A DNA stretch of 11,185 nt from Chromera velia (Eukaryota; Sar; Chromeraceae): NCBI GenBank assembly GCA_018398765.1, contig JAHBMJ010003390.1, forward strand, positions 1 through 11,185, given 5' to 3'. Made by a program: the position numbers and the translations under genes. The notes under the pieces are model-generated. The model was not told the DNA's origin, did no database searches, and saw only the letters and a program-made list of their open reading frames with translations. Positions 1-8,300 of this stretch are shown here, in pieces (the first letter of the stretch is position 1; each line of letters starts with the position of its first letter).

Positions 1-659
1 CTTTTTCTTGCAAAAAGGTGCATTCCTCTGTCTGTGCAGAGTGCTTGTACACATTGCTTCAGGTGAGGGAAAAGATGAAAAGGATGCATTCCTCTCCCCC
101 CCCCCATTTCGTTCTCTACCCCCTCTCTTAGGCATGTGAGGATTGCCTGCCCTACCGCTTCGTTTCTTCTCTTGTTTAAAACCTTCCCTGCCCCCCGGAT
201 CGTTCTGGAAGCCACTTCAAGATCGATCGGAATGAAACCTCCTTCCATCATCAGTGTGTCACAATTCTCTTTCTTTCTCAAACGCAAAACAAATCTGACA
301 AATCTCCTTTGCTTTTCGTCGAATTCTGTATACGCGCTATCTGGGCATGCATGGATTTCGTATCCATACAACTATACGGCGCGCACTGTCTGTTTAAATA
401 TATTGAAGCAATCAGCGGGTAGAATCCCTCCCTCCCTTCCTATCTTCCCCATCAGTCCCTGCATGTATCTCTCTGCTTTGATTGACCGCGCTTCTATCAT
501 GGTTTCTAGGTTGCAGTCGGTGGATAGGACTAGTCCCAGGTAGGGTTGCTCTCTTGCTTCTTTCATCACTATCTCCCCCAGTCTAACTTCTTCTTTCTCT
601 CTTGATGCGATACGGCCAAACCGGACCAATCTCGACTTGTCAGAGAATAGAAGACGGAG
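1..659 (-). pseudogene. Non-LTR retrotransposon reverse transcriptase, downstream part (interrupted, inactive)
   Basis: This is the segment of a non-LTR RT that lies just after the catalytic palm. The minus frame from 659 begins LRLLFSDKSRLVRFGR, a typical run after motif C. It is followed by YLGLVLSTD and IEARSIKAERYMQGL, the segment usually read as the thumb of LINE-type RTs. At 374-372 the frame meets a TAG stop, but it then stays open without another stop to base 1. That stretch starts LYGYEIHACPD and continues with a QRRFVRFVL-like segment, as expected for the C-terminal part of such proteins. The other half lies at 2672-3235, beyond a 2.0-kb insertion. The continuation lies outside the window. 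The intact frame after the stop suggests a fairly young pseudogene. The family assignment is from motif recognition only; the clade is undetermined. Confidence 0.8.
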
Positions 660-667
660 AGGTTCTG
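660..667. repeat. Target-site duplication, left copy (AGGTTCTG)
   Basis: This 8-bp sequence is identical to 2672-2679 on the other side of the 2.0-kb insert. On the minus strand it reads CAGAACCT, which encodes the end of the RT segment FTEP and the EP of AEPLRLLF. Keeping one copy joins the RT frame. If the two bases CG at 668-669 are counted, the duplication could be 10 bp with two mismatches. Confidence 0.85.
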
Positions 668-669
668 CG

Positions 670-697
670 ACCTCCCTGAACCTAATGTCCACTTGAA
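670..697 (+). repeat. Terminal inverted repeat, left
   Basis: It begins ACCTCCCTGAACC and ends CCACTTGAA. It matches the reverse complement of 2644-2671 at 27 of 28 positions; the difference is at position 6, C here and T in the partner. Two extra bases (CG) separate it from the duplication. Confidence 0.88.
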
Positions 698-706
698 AAA
701 AAAATA

Positions 707-763
707 TCAAGATCGTCCGCGCCTGCGGCGCGGCTAATCAAGTCTATCCAAATTTGTGGCCTA
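707..763 (+). repeat. Subterminal direct repeat with GC-rich hairpin, left copy
   Basis: This stretch runs from TCAAGATCG through a 7-bp-stem hairpin (CCGCGCC TGC GGCGCGG) to TCAAGTCTATCC and TTGTGGCC. It resembles 2581-2636 at the other end of the element in the same orientation, despite the ends themselves being inverted repeats. It therefore looks like one unit of the 33-bp array carried near both ends. Such subterminal motifs are transposase-binding sites in some cut-and-paste elements, but that role here is inference. Confidence 0.65.
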
Positions 764-769
764 GCAAAT

Positions 770-968
770 CTCATTCAAATAATATAAAAAAAAATTAAAA
801 AATAATAACGTATAAATTAGTATAAATAAATCGATATATTGCCTTTAAAATACTATTCATGCCTAGGTTTTGTACATATCATCATATATAATCATACAAT
901 ATCAATATTACATCCTAGATTATATCATACATAGCTTAGTGCCAGTATATGGTCATATATAACATCTC
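770..968. other. Strongly AT-rich block inside the insertion
   Basis: About 200 bases composed mostly of A and T, with runs such as AAAAAAAAATTAAAAAATAATAA near 783-808 and repeated ATCATATATAATCATA-type words around 875-960. No reading frame of note crosses it. The composition is very unlike the rest of the window. It lies directly downstream of the last coding piece in the element, so it may be its 3' untranslated region or a structural end of the element. Confidence 0.7.
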
Positions 969-971
969 TAT

Positions 972-1144
972 TCATTCATCTTCTGAATCAGAATCAGCAA
1001 GATTGCTCAACCTGCAGATTTCACGGGCTTGCAGCTGCGTTTGGTGAGCTCGCACTCTGAGACCATGCGCTTGATAAAGAGCAAGCCTCTTTTATTGCTC
1101 TTGTCTCTCTGCCTCTCTCTGCTGGGCCTCACTCTCTCTGCCTC
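972..1144 (-). other. Possible C-terminal coding piece of the element protein
   Basis: The minus frame reads LRGRESEAQQREAERQEQ, then TAA, then RLALYQAHGLRVRAHQTQ and a continuation ending in LADSDSEDE before TGA at 974-972. The coiled-coil-like Glu/Gln/Arg pattern followed by an acidic end looks like real protein. It could be joined to the upstream exon by a donor GTCAGT at about 1200, which is in phase with an acceptor before LRGR or with a weak one just after the TAA (giving KKQK then RLALY). Without transcript data the model is uncertain. Alternatively it is a decayed exon. Confidence 0.35.
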
Positions 1145-1170
1145 TCAGCTGTCAATGAGGGGGCATTCTT

Positions 1171-2142
1171 TCAAAAAACAAAGCGTCCGGGAGAACTGAC
1201 TTTCTGTTTTTTCGTTGAAGGGCCGTCGCCTTCCTCCTGCTCTTTTCCGACGGTTCTGTCTCCACCCTTCAAGTTGTCTTCATCTGGAGAATTCTCATCG
1301 TCGTTGTCACCCTCAGAATCCTCAATATCGATCAGACGCACCTGCAAGCAGGGTATAAAAAGGAGAGAGAGGAAACGAATGAAAAAAGCATGTTTGAAAA
1401 TCTGTTAGTCTTAGTGCGGTGCTGGAAATTTGCTGACCTGAATAGCATCTATGCAGAAGCGCTGGGAGACTGCGAGCTTCCCACAATTAATCAACCATCC
1501 CCTTAGTTTCTCTATGTCCGTCTCCAAAAAAATCTCGTCTGCAGAGGGAAACTCAATCGGGTTGCCAGGCTCCCCTCTGTGTTAAGTCCCTTCTGCCCTC
1601 ACTGCTTCTCGTTCCATGGTTTTTTCCTCTTGCTTCTGCAGCAACGCGTGACTCTCTTCTTTCGACACAGGCTTGAAAAAACCCATGATTGACTGTGATT
1701 GCTTTGGCTGTGGTTTTGCAGGTCTGGGGTGTTGGGGTGCAGTTACAGCAGAAGAGGGAGCTTTCTCTGGAGGGCTGGCAACAGCAGAGGGGGGGGCGGA
1801 GGAAGGAGACGGCCCGGTGGCTGCCTTTGCCTTTGCAAAGACAGGGTTCTCACCCTTAGAAATAGGGGGGGCGTTGTTGTTTGTTGCGGCGGGGGCTTGT
1901 GAGGCCGGGACAAGGGACTGTAGACAGCGTGCGACTGCCCTCGCTTGACTTCTGTCTGAAAGGCCGACGAAGGATCTATCGTCGGGATTCTCGGGATCGA
2001 ACTCCCTCACCGACTCAGCATTCTTCACGCCGACTGCTTCTCTGAGCTTGGTGTACACCTCTTGCCGCTTGTCGGCCTTTCCGAGGGGCTTTTCTAGAGC
2101 CTTGAACATGCTCTGCAAGAAGGCGGGGTCTTCCTTCGACAT
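1171..2142 (-). CDS. Uncharacterised protein of the inserted element, PIP-box-like motif, possibly decayed
   Basis: I do not recognise the family. The frame starts MSKEDPAFLQSMFKALEKPL at 2142; it is open further upstream to 2259. It runs through a helical-looking N-terminal part of about 85 residues and a Pro/Ala/Ser-rich linker to SQSIMGFFKP (1698-1669), which resembles the PCNA-binding motif of proteins such as DNA ligase I. A TAA stop falls at 1584-1582. The same frame then continues with coding character (GEPGNPIEFPSADEIFLE and LRGWLINCGKLAVSQRF) to a donor CAG/GTCAGC at 1437. A 96-base intron (1437-1342) ends TTGCAG. The next exon starts at 1341 in phase, is acidic, carries the basic patch STKKQKV and stops with TGA at 1171. 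The TAA is either a nonsense mutation or lies in an unrecognised tiny intron. A nuclear protein tied to replication or transposition is inference. Confidence 0.5.
1342..1437 (-). other. Intron in the element gene
   Basis: Donor GTCAGC follows AIQ and acceptor TTGCAG precedes VRLIDIE. Both flanking exons are in phase 0 and open. The donor GTCAG and acceptor TGCAG match those of the host UTP13 gene in this window, so the element appears adapted to the same spliceosome. At 96 bases it is much shorter than the UTP13 introns (221-512). Confidence 0.6.
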
Positions 2143-2259
2143 GTTGAAGGAGTAACCCCGAGGGTGGAGTTGGGGGTCCGGATGTCGCACGAGGAGTTTC
2201 CTGCCGGAAAGCCTTCTGCAAGTCTCAGTTTTTCTTAGACTCCGGCAAAGCAAGATCAA

Positions 2260-2463
2260 CTACCAACACTTTGTAGGCAATACTTCTGATGCTGTGAATC
2301 CTTCTTCTGTTGGGTCACGTTGGGTACTCTGAGAGGTAAGGTAATTGAACGAAAAGTCTGAAAGTCCGTCAATCTCGTCGATCTTTTTTTCTTCAGGGTT
2401 GTTTAGATACATTTGCACTTCGGGAGACGGGTGAACACGTATGCAGCTACGATTCTTTAGCAT
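2260..2463 (-). CDS. Short reading frame upstream of the element gene, unknown
   Basis: A 67-codon frame starting MLKNRSCIRVHPSPEVQMYL and ending EVLPTKCW before TAG. Its composition (PEEKKIDEIDG, SFNYLTSQS) is not that of simple repeats and looks protein-like. It may be a 5' exon of the gene that follows at 2259-1171. I could not place a convincing in-phase donor and acceptor between them. It may equally be a leftover of another open reading frame of the element. Confidence 0.3.
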   Translation of the reverse strand: MLKNRSCIRVHPSPEVQMYLNNPEEKKIDEIDGLSDFSFNYLTSQSTQRDPTEEGFTASEVLPTKCW

Positions 2464-2481
2464 GTAGCTACATGCTGCCTT

Positions 2482-2613
2482 TCAAGACACCGCCCGTGCC
2501 TGCGGCGTGGCCGGTCAAGACACTGCCCGCGCCTGCGGCGCTGCCTTTCAAGACACCGCCCGCGCTTGCGGCGCGGGCCTTCAAGATACCGCCCGCGCCT
2601 GCGGCGCGGGCGT
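2482..2613 (+). repeat. 33-bp tandem array, four units, GC-rich hairpin core
   Basis: Units begin TCAAGA at 2482, 2515, 2548 and 2581, exactly 33 bases apart, and a partial unit starts at 2614. The consensus is TCAAGACACCGCCCGCGCC followed by TGCGGCGCGGGC. The core CCGCGCC TGC GGCGCGG can fold into a 7-bp hairpin. The array lies just inside the right inverted repeat, with a single related unit just inside the left one. Because 33 is a multiple of three, the complement reads as an Arg-rich frame, which I regard as a by-product. Confidence 0.85.
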
Positions 2614-2643
2614 TCAAGCCTATCTAAAAATGCGGCCCCACCA

Positions 2644-2671
2644 TTCAAGTGGACATTAGGTTCAGAGAGGT
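2644..2671 (-). repeat. Terminal inverted repeat, right
   Basis: On the plus strand it reads TTCAAGTGGACATTAGG then TTCAGAGAGGT. It is the inverted partner of 670-697 with one mismatch, and it is directly followed by the right duplication copy without spare bases. Confidence 0.88.
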
Positions 2672-2679
2672 AGGTTCTG
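2672..2679. repeat. Target-site duplication, right copy (AGGTTCTG)
   Basis: Identical to 660-667. On the minus strand it ends the upstream RT segment (GTAGCCTTTACAGAACCT, VAFTEP). Confidence 0.85.
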
Positions 2680-3235
2680 TAAAGGCTACAAGGTTTGAAA
2701 GAAGAAGGTTCAACTGTCTATCTGAGGATTCGAGGAGTGTTGTGTTATCTGCAAACAGAGGGGCAAGGAAATCGACCCACCTCCCGTTTTCTCCTGCCGG
2801 CACCTTTGGCCTCTGTCTGTCGGTCTGTCGTCTCTGTCCTCTCCTCTTTCCTACTTCCTCTGGCAAGTCATGTGTGTACACAGAGTAAAGGGAAGGGCCG
2901 CTCGGGCCTCCTTGCTTGAGTCCTTTGTCTTTCGAGTACCACATGCTCGTTCCCTTCACCCGTGCCCTCACTTTTTCCAGAGAGGCTTCAACCCATCTGA
3001 TCAGACCTTCCTCCACCCCTGCCTTTCTCAATTTCTCTTTTAACTTTTCCAGCCCCACTTCGTCGAAAGCCCGTGTGAAGTCAACAAAAGCAACACTGAG
3101 CACTTCCATTCGAGCAATAACGAACAGCAAAAGAAAAATTGCATCGCATGTGCCCGGTTGTATACGGTTGTAAAACGCCGGCGCACGGCCCACCTGGCTG
3201 CATACAATCCGCGGCGCGCGTCTTGCAATTAACAC
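2672..3235 (-). pseudogene. Non-LTR retrotransposon reverse transcriptase, upstream part (5'-truncated, catalytic mutation)
   Basis: This encodes the palm of a LINE-type RT on the minus strand. Visible motifs in order are TCDAIFLLLFVI, the segment before motif A; VAFVDFTRAFDEV, motif A with its catalytic Asp; KGLKQGGPSGPSLYSVYTHD, motif B; and LFADNTTLL, motif C. In motif C the usual FADD is FADN, so one metal-binding Asp is lost and the enzyme should be inactive. The endonuclease and the N-terminal RT part are missing, and no recognisable sequence precedes about residue 25 of this frame. That is usual for 5'-truncated non-LTR copies. The coding sequence continues at 659 after the 2.0-kb insertion. 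The ATG at 3235 is only the first Met in frame, not a real start. Confidence 0.85.
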
Positions 3236-3560
3236 TCTGACGGCGCATAGTGCCGCCGCACACCAGCATGTGCCAGTGCTAGCTCCGAGTCCGATTCAGA
3301 TGACAGTCTCGCAAATGGCCTACGTAGGATGGGGAAGTATACCTGACATTATAATGACAAAGTAAAAAAAAAGGTTTACAATTGCGGAAACACCTAGGGA
3401 AACACTGTTACTGGTAATTGAGGCAAACCAACAGCATGAAATGCAGGTCTTTACGTGTTTCTATACCTGGTACTCGATTTCCGCTATTTTTTTAGTGCAA
3501 TGCAGTGTATACCAGTGTAGCCTGAGGCGTTCACATCACCCCTGCATAACTGTTCTTAGT
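3236..3560. other. Intergenic stretch between RT remnant and UTP13
   Basis: I see no supported gene. It should contain the 3' UTR of UTP13, whose stop codon is at 3561-3563 on the minus strand, and the 5' junction of the truncated retroelement. An A-run at 3364-3372 gives a T-run on the minus strand. The plus strand at about 3285-3350 has a short acidic frame (SSESDSDDSLANGL then a stop) of unknown meaning. No clear AATAAA signal was found on the minus strand. Confidence 0.5.
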
Positions 3561-3720
3561 CTATTCATCATCCTCATCTTCCTCCTGTGCTTCCATTACG
3601 ACGTCATCATCTTCTTCTTCCTCCTCCTCGTCTTCATCCTCGTCCCCCCCTTCTTCCTCTTCTTCTTCGCCGTCCTCTTCTGATCGCTCTTCTTCTTCCT
3701 CTTCGTCCGCCTCCCCTTCT
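3561..3720 (-). repeat. Acidic low-complexity tail of UTP13 encoded by GAA/GAG-rich sequence
   Basis: The last roughly 50 codons of the final exon are almost all Glu and Asp (EADEEEEEERSEEDGEEEE, later DEDEDEEEEE, ending EEDEDDE). The plus strand is a TTC/TCC-rich pyrimidine tract. Acidic tails are common in nucleolar assembly factors. The tract could be length-polymorphic. Confidence 0.8.
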
Positions 3721-4519
3721 CCCAAAAGCACACGGTTTGTGAATGCAGAAGCTCTCTCCAACCCCCTCAATCCCCCCCCAAACGGACGCAAGGAGGAAGG
3801 TGAACCCCCCCCGAAGTCGTCATCCTCCTCCCCGTCTCCTCCCCCCAACCCCCCCAGCATGAGCATTTCCTCGTCGTCCCCAGACGGGAGCTGCACGCAT
3901 GCAGACAAAACCTCAGTCTTCCTTTTTGCCTCTCTATTCCTTCCATCCTTCCCTTTTTTCCCGTTTGTTTTACCTTTTTCCCCTTGTGCCTTTCCTCTCA
4001 ATCTTGCACGGCACATGCACCGACAAAATCACGGAACCACAACATGGAAAAGTGTACCACAAAAGCAAATGGAATCATTTCCTGGTTGAATCGAAGCAGC
4101 TTCTTCCTGTACACGCAAGGACGCCTTGAACACTTTCAAGAGGAGAACGCAGAAAGGAATCTGTGAGGAAAAAACAAAAAAGAGTCGCAGCGTTCCTTTG
4201 AAGCATGCAAGGCGGGAAGAAGGACACAAACAACCAAAGATAAAAGCCAAGCAAGGGCACACAAAGCTCACACTGGACAAGTGCAGTTGTACAAAGCGCA
4301 TTCCGACTGAAGATCGATCAGTCCTTCCAAACGTACAAATGCACATGAACATCCAAATGGAGCAAGCTGACTTGAGTGGCCAAGTCCAGGAGGTAAGCCT
4401 TCTGGAGCAGCAGCTGTAGTCTCTGCAGGTGTCTCTCTGAGTAGAACAGACACGACTGGATGAGCGCGTTCGAACCCTCAATCTTCATCAGTTCTTCAGA
4501 CCTGCATTGAAAATTCCAT

Positions 4520-4556
<37 letters not shown>

Positions 4557-5285
4557 TGCAAAACGTGTTTCCTCCCACTGGAATGGAAAAGAAGGCACCA
4601 GTTTGAGCACGTGCAAATGAAAGCGCGGAAACAAGTGCAAAGGAAACAGAAAGCGCAAAAAGTATCCTCAAATGCCATTATCCATATCTACCCTCTCCCT
4701 TTCCACGTACCTTTGCCGAGAGGTCTCTGAGAATGCCAAAAAGAATAGGAACAGAAAAGAAATCAGATGAGCAAAGACGGAAGAAAACTGAAAACACGCA
4801 CTCAAAGTGACTCACCCTCGTACAGAGAGTACAGCGAAGAGAACAGAATGAGCAATCCACGCGTGCCTCCCATTTGTGTTCCACTCGACTGCGAACCTTA
4901 CGACTCTCTCTAGCTGCTCTTCAGACAACGACTTGACAACAGAGTCCAAACGTCCATTCCAACACGGAGGGGGGCCAGGGAACGTTGAGGATTTCTCTCC
5001 TCGTCCTGCTCCACTCTCCTCCTTGTCCTTGTCTTCAGAATCAGATGGGACGGCGACACCATTCGCGTTAGAGACCAGTACGTCTCCTAGGTCCAATTTC
5101 GTTTGCGCCGCCTCTCTGTCCTCTATGACTTTCACGACTCTGCCAGAAGCGAGTTGTTCTAAGATCGACAAGGCCGTAGCAGGTCTCTGAAGGTCGACAG
5201 CCAGTCTGAAGGCCTTCGCGCCCTTTCCTTTTTTCATCAGCGCCTGGATGCGTGTCTCCTTCTGAAGCGTTTCCGCCTTCTTCTT

Positions 5286-5359
<74 letters not shown>

Positions 5360-8300
5360 GCACACACAAGCACCCCTGTGCACGAGTATCAGCAGCGGAT
5401 ATACAAAGAGGCTGAATGGTGGAGCTTTTCTTTTCTTTCGCGCGGGTCGACAGATAAGCAGACAGGCAACATTTTCTGTTTGCCTCGCTTTCTCCCTCCC
5501 CCTCTCTTTCTTCGGCGCCACGCTTTCTCTCTACTAGTTTGCGACCTCCCATCCCCCCCTTGACTGAGTGAATTTGAAAGAAGAGAGAAAACTCCAAAGG
5601 AACTTAAAATGACACACCGCTTCCTCGGCCGCCGCCTCCTCACTCACATCCGCCCACAGAGTCAACCTGCCGTCCCCCCCACCAGACACTACTCGGTCGC
5701 CCTTCACACTCAAATCCCAAATCTGCACGAGCCCCACACGAGAAAAGAGACAGGGAGAAACACCGTGAGCACGGCTCGCTATCTTTTCTTCATGTTGACT
5801 GCCAGTTACAGAAAGATACACAGATTGTCAGAAGAACAGGGAGAAAAAATGGGGCAAGAAGGAGGCAACGACAGAAGAAGAGATAGAAACGACGAAAAAG
5901 CAGACGAAGAAAAGAAAGGCGTTCTGCCGACTCTGCCCGCCATCCTTCTTCACCTGATGCCAAAATCCACCCCGATGCCCAATCATGCTTCTGCACTGTC
6001 TTTCGGATGGAATGCGAGTGTCAGCCAACACTGGATTGAATGCATCTTCTCTTGCTCAGCCAGAGTCTACCTCCCGTCAGAAGTCCCCTCTCTTTTTTTT
6101 GAAAAGCCCTCCACCTGTTGTACGCGAATATCAGAGACAATCGACGCAGACCCACGTCACAACTTAACGGCAGAGCAGCATGAGCAAAACAAAAAAAAAG
6201 AAAGAAGAAAATCAAACCGACCATTCCCACCCACCTTTTCGTCATGCCCGTCCATCACGAAGACGCAGTCGCTCGTTCTCACATTCCACAACCGAACCAG
6301 ACCGTCTCCCCCCGCAGAGACCACCTGCAGCCCTCCTGGCAGAAACCCAACGCGCAGGACCGCATGCGAGTGACCCTGCAAGGACCCAAGGCGCAGTACA
6401 AGAGACAGACTGAGTTGATCACCACTACCCATGCATAGGAGCACCCTGTCAGTCGAAAAAGTCGGCCAGGAGAGCCAGAAAAAGGGTACATGCGACGAAC
6501 ATGCGAGTGCCTGCCTCTGCATTCACGTGAGAAAAAAAAGAGATGCATGAGAGTTGACCTCTGTCGAGAGAGCGCGAGTGAGTAAAGCCGACTGACTTGC
6601 AGCGTCTTCATGCATGGGCACGCAAACTGGCGAAGGTTCCACAATTTCACCGTGGTGTCACCTGATGCAGTGGCCAGAACCTGAAAGTGCATGCAGAAAA
6701 TAACGAAGACAGAGGGAGAGCATTGAGTGTGTTGTACAACGGGAAACGAGGCAAAAGGACTCTCCTAAATGTGCTCCTTCTGTTTCTGGACATATCCCTC
6801 ACACATACAGACGAATGCTCATTGACTGCAAATGCGTTCGCAGGGAGGAAGGGAAAGTGAAAATCTGCAGAAAATCTCCTGCCAGTGTGTCCGCACTTGA
6901 CGCGACTCGCTTACTCACTCCCCCAGTCACTCACTTTGTCTGCAGGAGAGAAAGCAGAAGCCCACACGCCTCGTGTGTGTCCCTTACACTCCCCCTGCGC
7001 ACTGCCATCCGCGAGACTCCACAACTGCAACAGAACGGGCACATATGCCGCACATGCAATACATCAGATACGGCACGCGGCAAAGAGGGCTCGAAGGAAG
7101 GAAGGAAGGAAAGACGGAAGGGAGAAACAAACAAAGACTGGAAGGAAAGAGAAAAAGAAAGAAAACATAAGTGGAGAGAAGTGAGGTGAGCAAGAAAATT
7201 TTGCGTCCAGATAGGGGGTCTCCGAACCTCAAATGGAGCAAATACACCCAAAAAGAAGCGATGCAAAAGCCAACATAGACATGAACAGCGGCTGGCACGA
7301 AAGCAGAGCGGGACCCTAAGAAGAAATAGTAGGTAAGATGAGCAAGGACGATCTGTGTGTCAGAAATGGATCACTGACCCTCGCAACTTTGTCTTGTCCT
7401 GATGTTGCAATCAGCTGCAAAGATGTGCAAAGAAGACGTATACGAATTCTGTATGTATAACGCTCCAGAATTTTCCGTACCCGTGTTCATCTCAAACAAG
7501 ATAGATAGGCAGACCGATAAGTGGATCGGTAGATAGATGGTTAGACGAACGAATGTCTTCATTGATAACAGACACGAAAGGAGACCTGTGTGCAGCACAA
7601 AAGTTCTCTCCAAGCATTCACCCGTCTTCTCTGAAATTCTTTTTCTGTCTTTCAGCCCAACCCCCTCCGAACTCTACTCACCTTATCATTCGGGGAGACA
7701 GCCACGTGATTTACGTCCCGCTGGTGTGCCACGAGTGTGAAATCAGAACTCGTCACAACGACAGCTCCACCCAAACTGTCTGAGATCCTATCTGCCCCCT
7801 CTCCTCCCCTCCTGCCCGTAGCCGAGAAAGCCTGACCCTGCATCATATGGAACACACCCGCCCTCCCCGAACCACTCTGTCTGCTTTTGTTCTTTTTTTT
7901 TGCTTCCTCAGGCTTTTGCTGTTCTGTCGACAGATCCCGCAGACAGGCTGCCAGAGCGGATGGAAGGAAAACAGTCCACGCTTTGACCGTCTTGTCTTGG
8001 GAGACAGACACGAGACGAATGGAGTTACGCGGAGATACAGGGGGGTAGCTGGCGGCCTGGCGAAGAAGCGCTACGGCGGCTATGGGTCCTGTGTGCCCTT
8101 TGCACTCTGCCACACACGCAAGCAGCTTGAGGGACCACAACCGGACAACCTCGTCCTTCCCACCCGTGACTGCCCACTCACCTGCACACATACATCACAC
8201 ATGCACAAAAGAAAGAGAGAGGGCCCTGTTTGGGACGGAGACGTGCACCGAGGAAGGAAGGAAGGAAGGAAGGAAGGAAGTAACAAATGAACAAGATGAG

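Larger units (their letters stand above)
668..2671. mobile_element. 2.0-kb DNA-transposon-like insertion inside the RT gene
   Basis: The element is bounded by 28-bp inverted repeats (670-697 and 2644-2671, one mismatch) and an 8-bp direct duplication. It splits the RT frame between FTEP and LRLLF, and removing it restores the frame. An 8-bp duplication with short inverted repeats and subterminal repeat arrays is typical of hAT- or P-like cut-and-paste elements. Mutator-like elements (8-11 bp) are also possible. No DDE transposase domain is recognisable, so the copy is either non-autonomous or codes for a protein of unknown family. Internal parts, left to right, are one copy of a 33-bp-type GC-rich unit, an AT-rich block, a minus-strand spliced coding region and a 33-bp tandem array. 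Confidence 0.85.

Noticed and set aside
136-543. 135-codon plus-strand frame
   Set aside because: Antisense to the RT remnant, which has recognisable motifs on the minus strand.
707-763. GC-rich palindromic units as a CRISPR array or terminator
   Set aside because: The context is a eukaryotic transposon; the units are contiguous 33-bp tandem repeats without spacers.
1582-1614. 33-base mini-intron removing the TAA
   Set aside because: It would keep the frame (GTGAGG to GGGGAG), but the acceptor is poor and the length far below the others; I list it only as a possibility.
1673-1948. Plus-strand Gly/Ala-rich frame
   Set aside because: Antisense shadow of the Pro/Ala/Ser linker in the element protein.
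2457-2648. Arg-rich minus-strand frame (PRRRRGR repeats)
   Set aside because: Product of a 33-bp DNA tandem repeat whose length is a multiple of three; the repeat, not a protein, explains it.
3739-4129. Overlapping Pro/Ser and Phe/Leu-rich plus-strand frames
   Set aside because: Antisense to the acidic tail exon and pyrimidine-rich intron 11; low complexity only.
4711-4726. 16-base segment as a constitutive exon of UTP13
   Set aside because: Inclusion breaks the frame and stops at TGA, while skipping gives RGSEELMKIEG, which aligns with TBL3 PEELLAYEG. Kept only as a cryptic exon candidate.
5237-5563. Thr-His or Cys-Val repeat frames over the CA tracts
   Set aside because: Translations of the intronic (CA)n microsatellite.
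5609-6373. 254-codon plus-strand frame
   Set aside because: It is antisense to UTP13 exons 8 and 9 and introns, with no recognisable domain; the opposite strand has clear homology.
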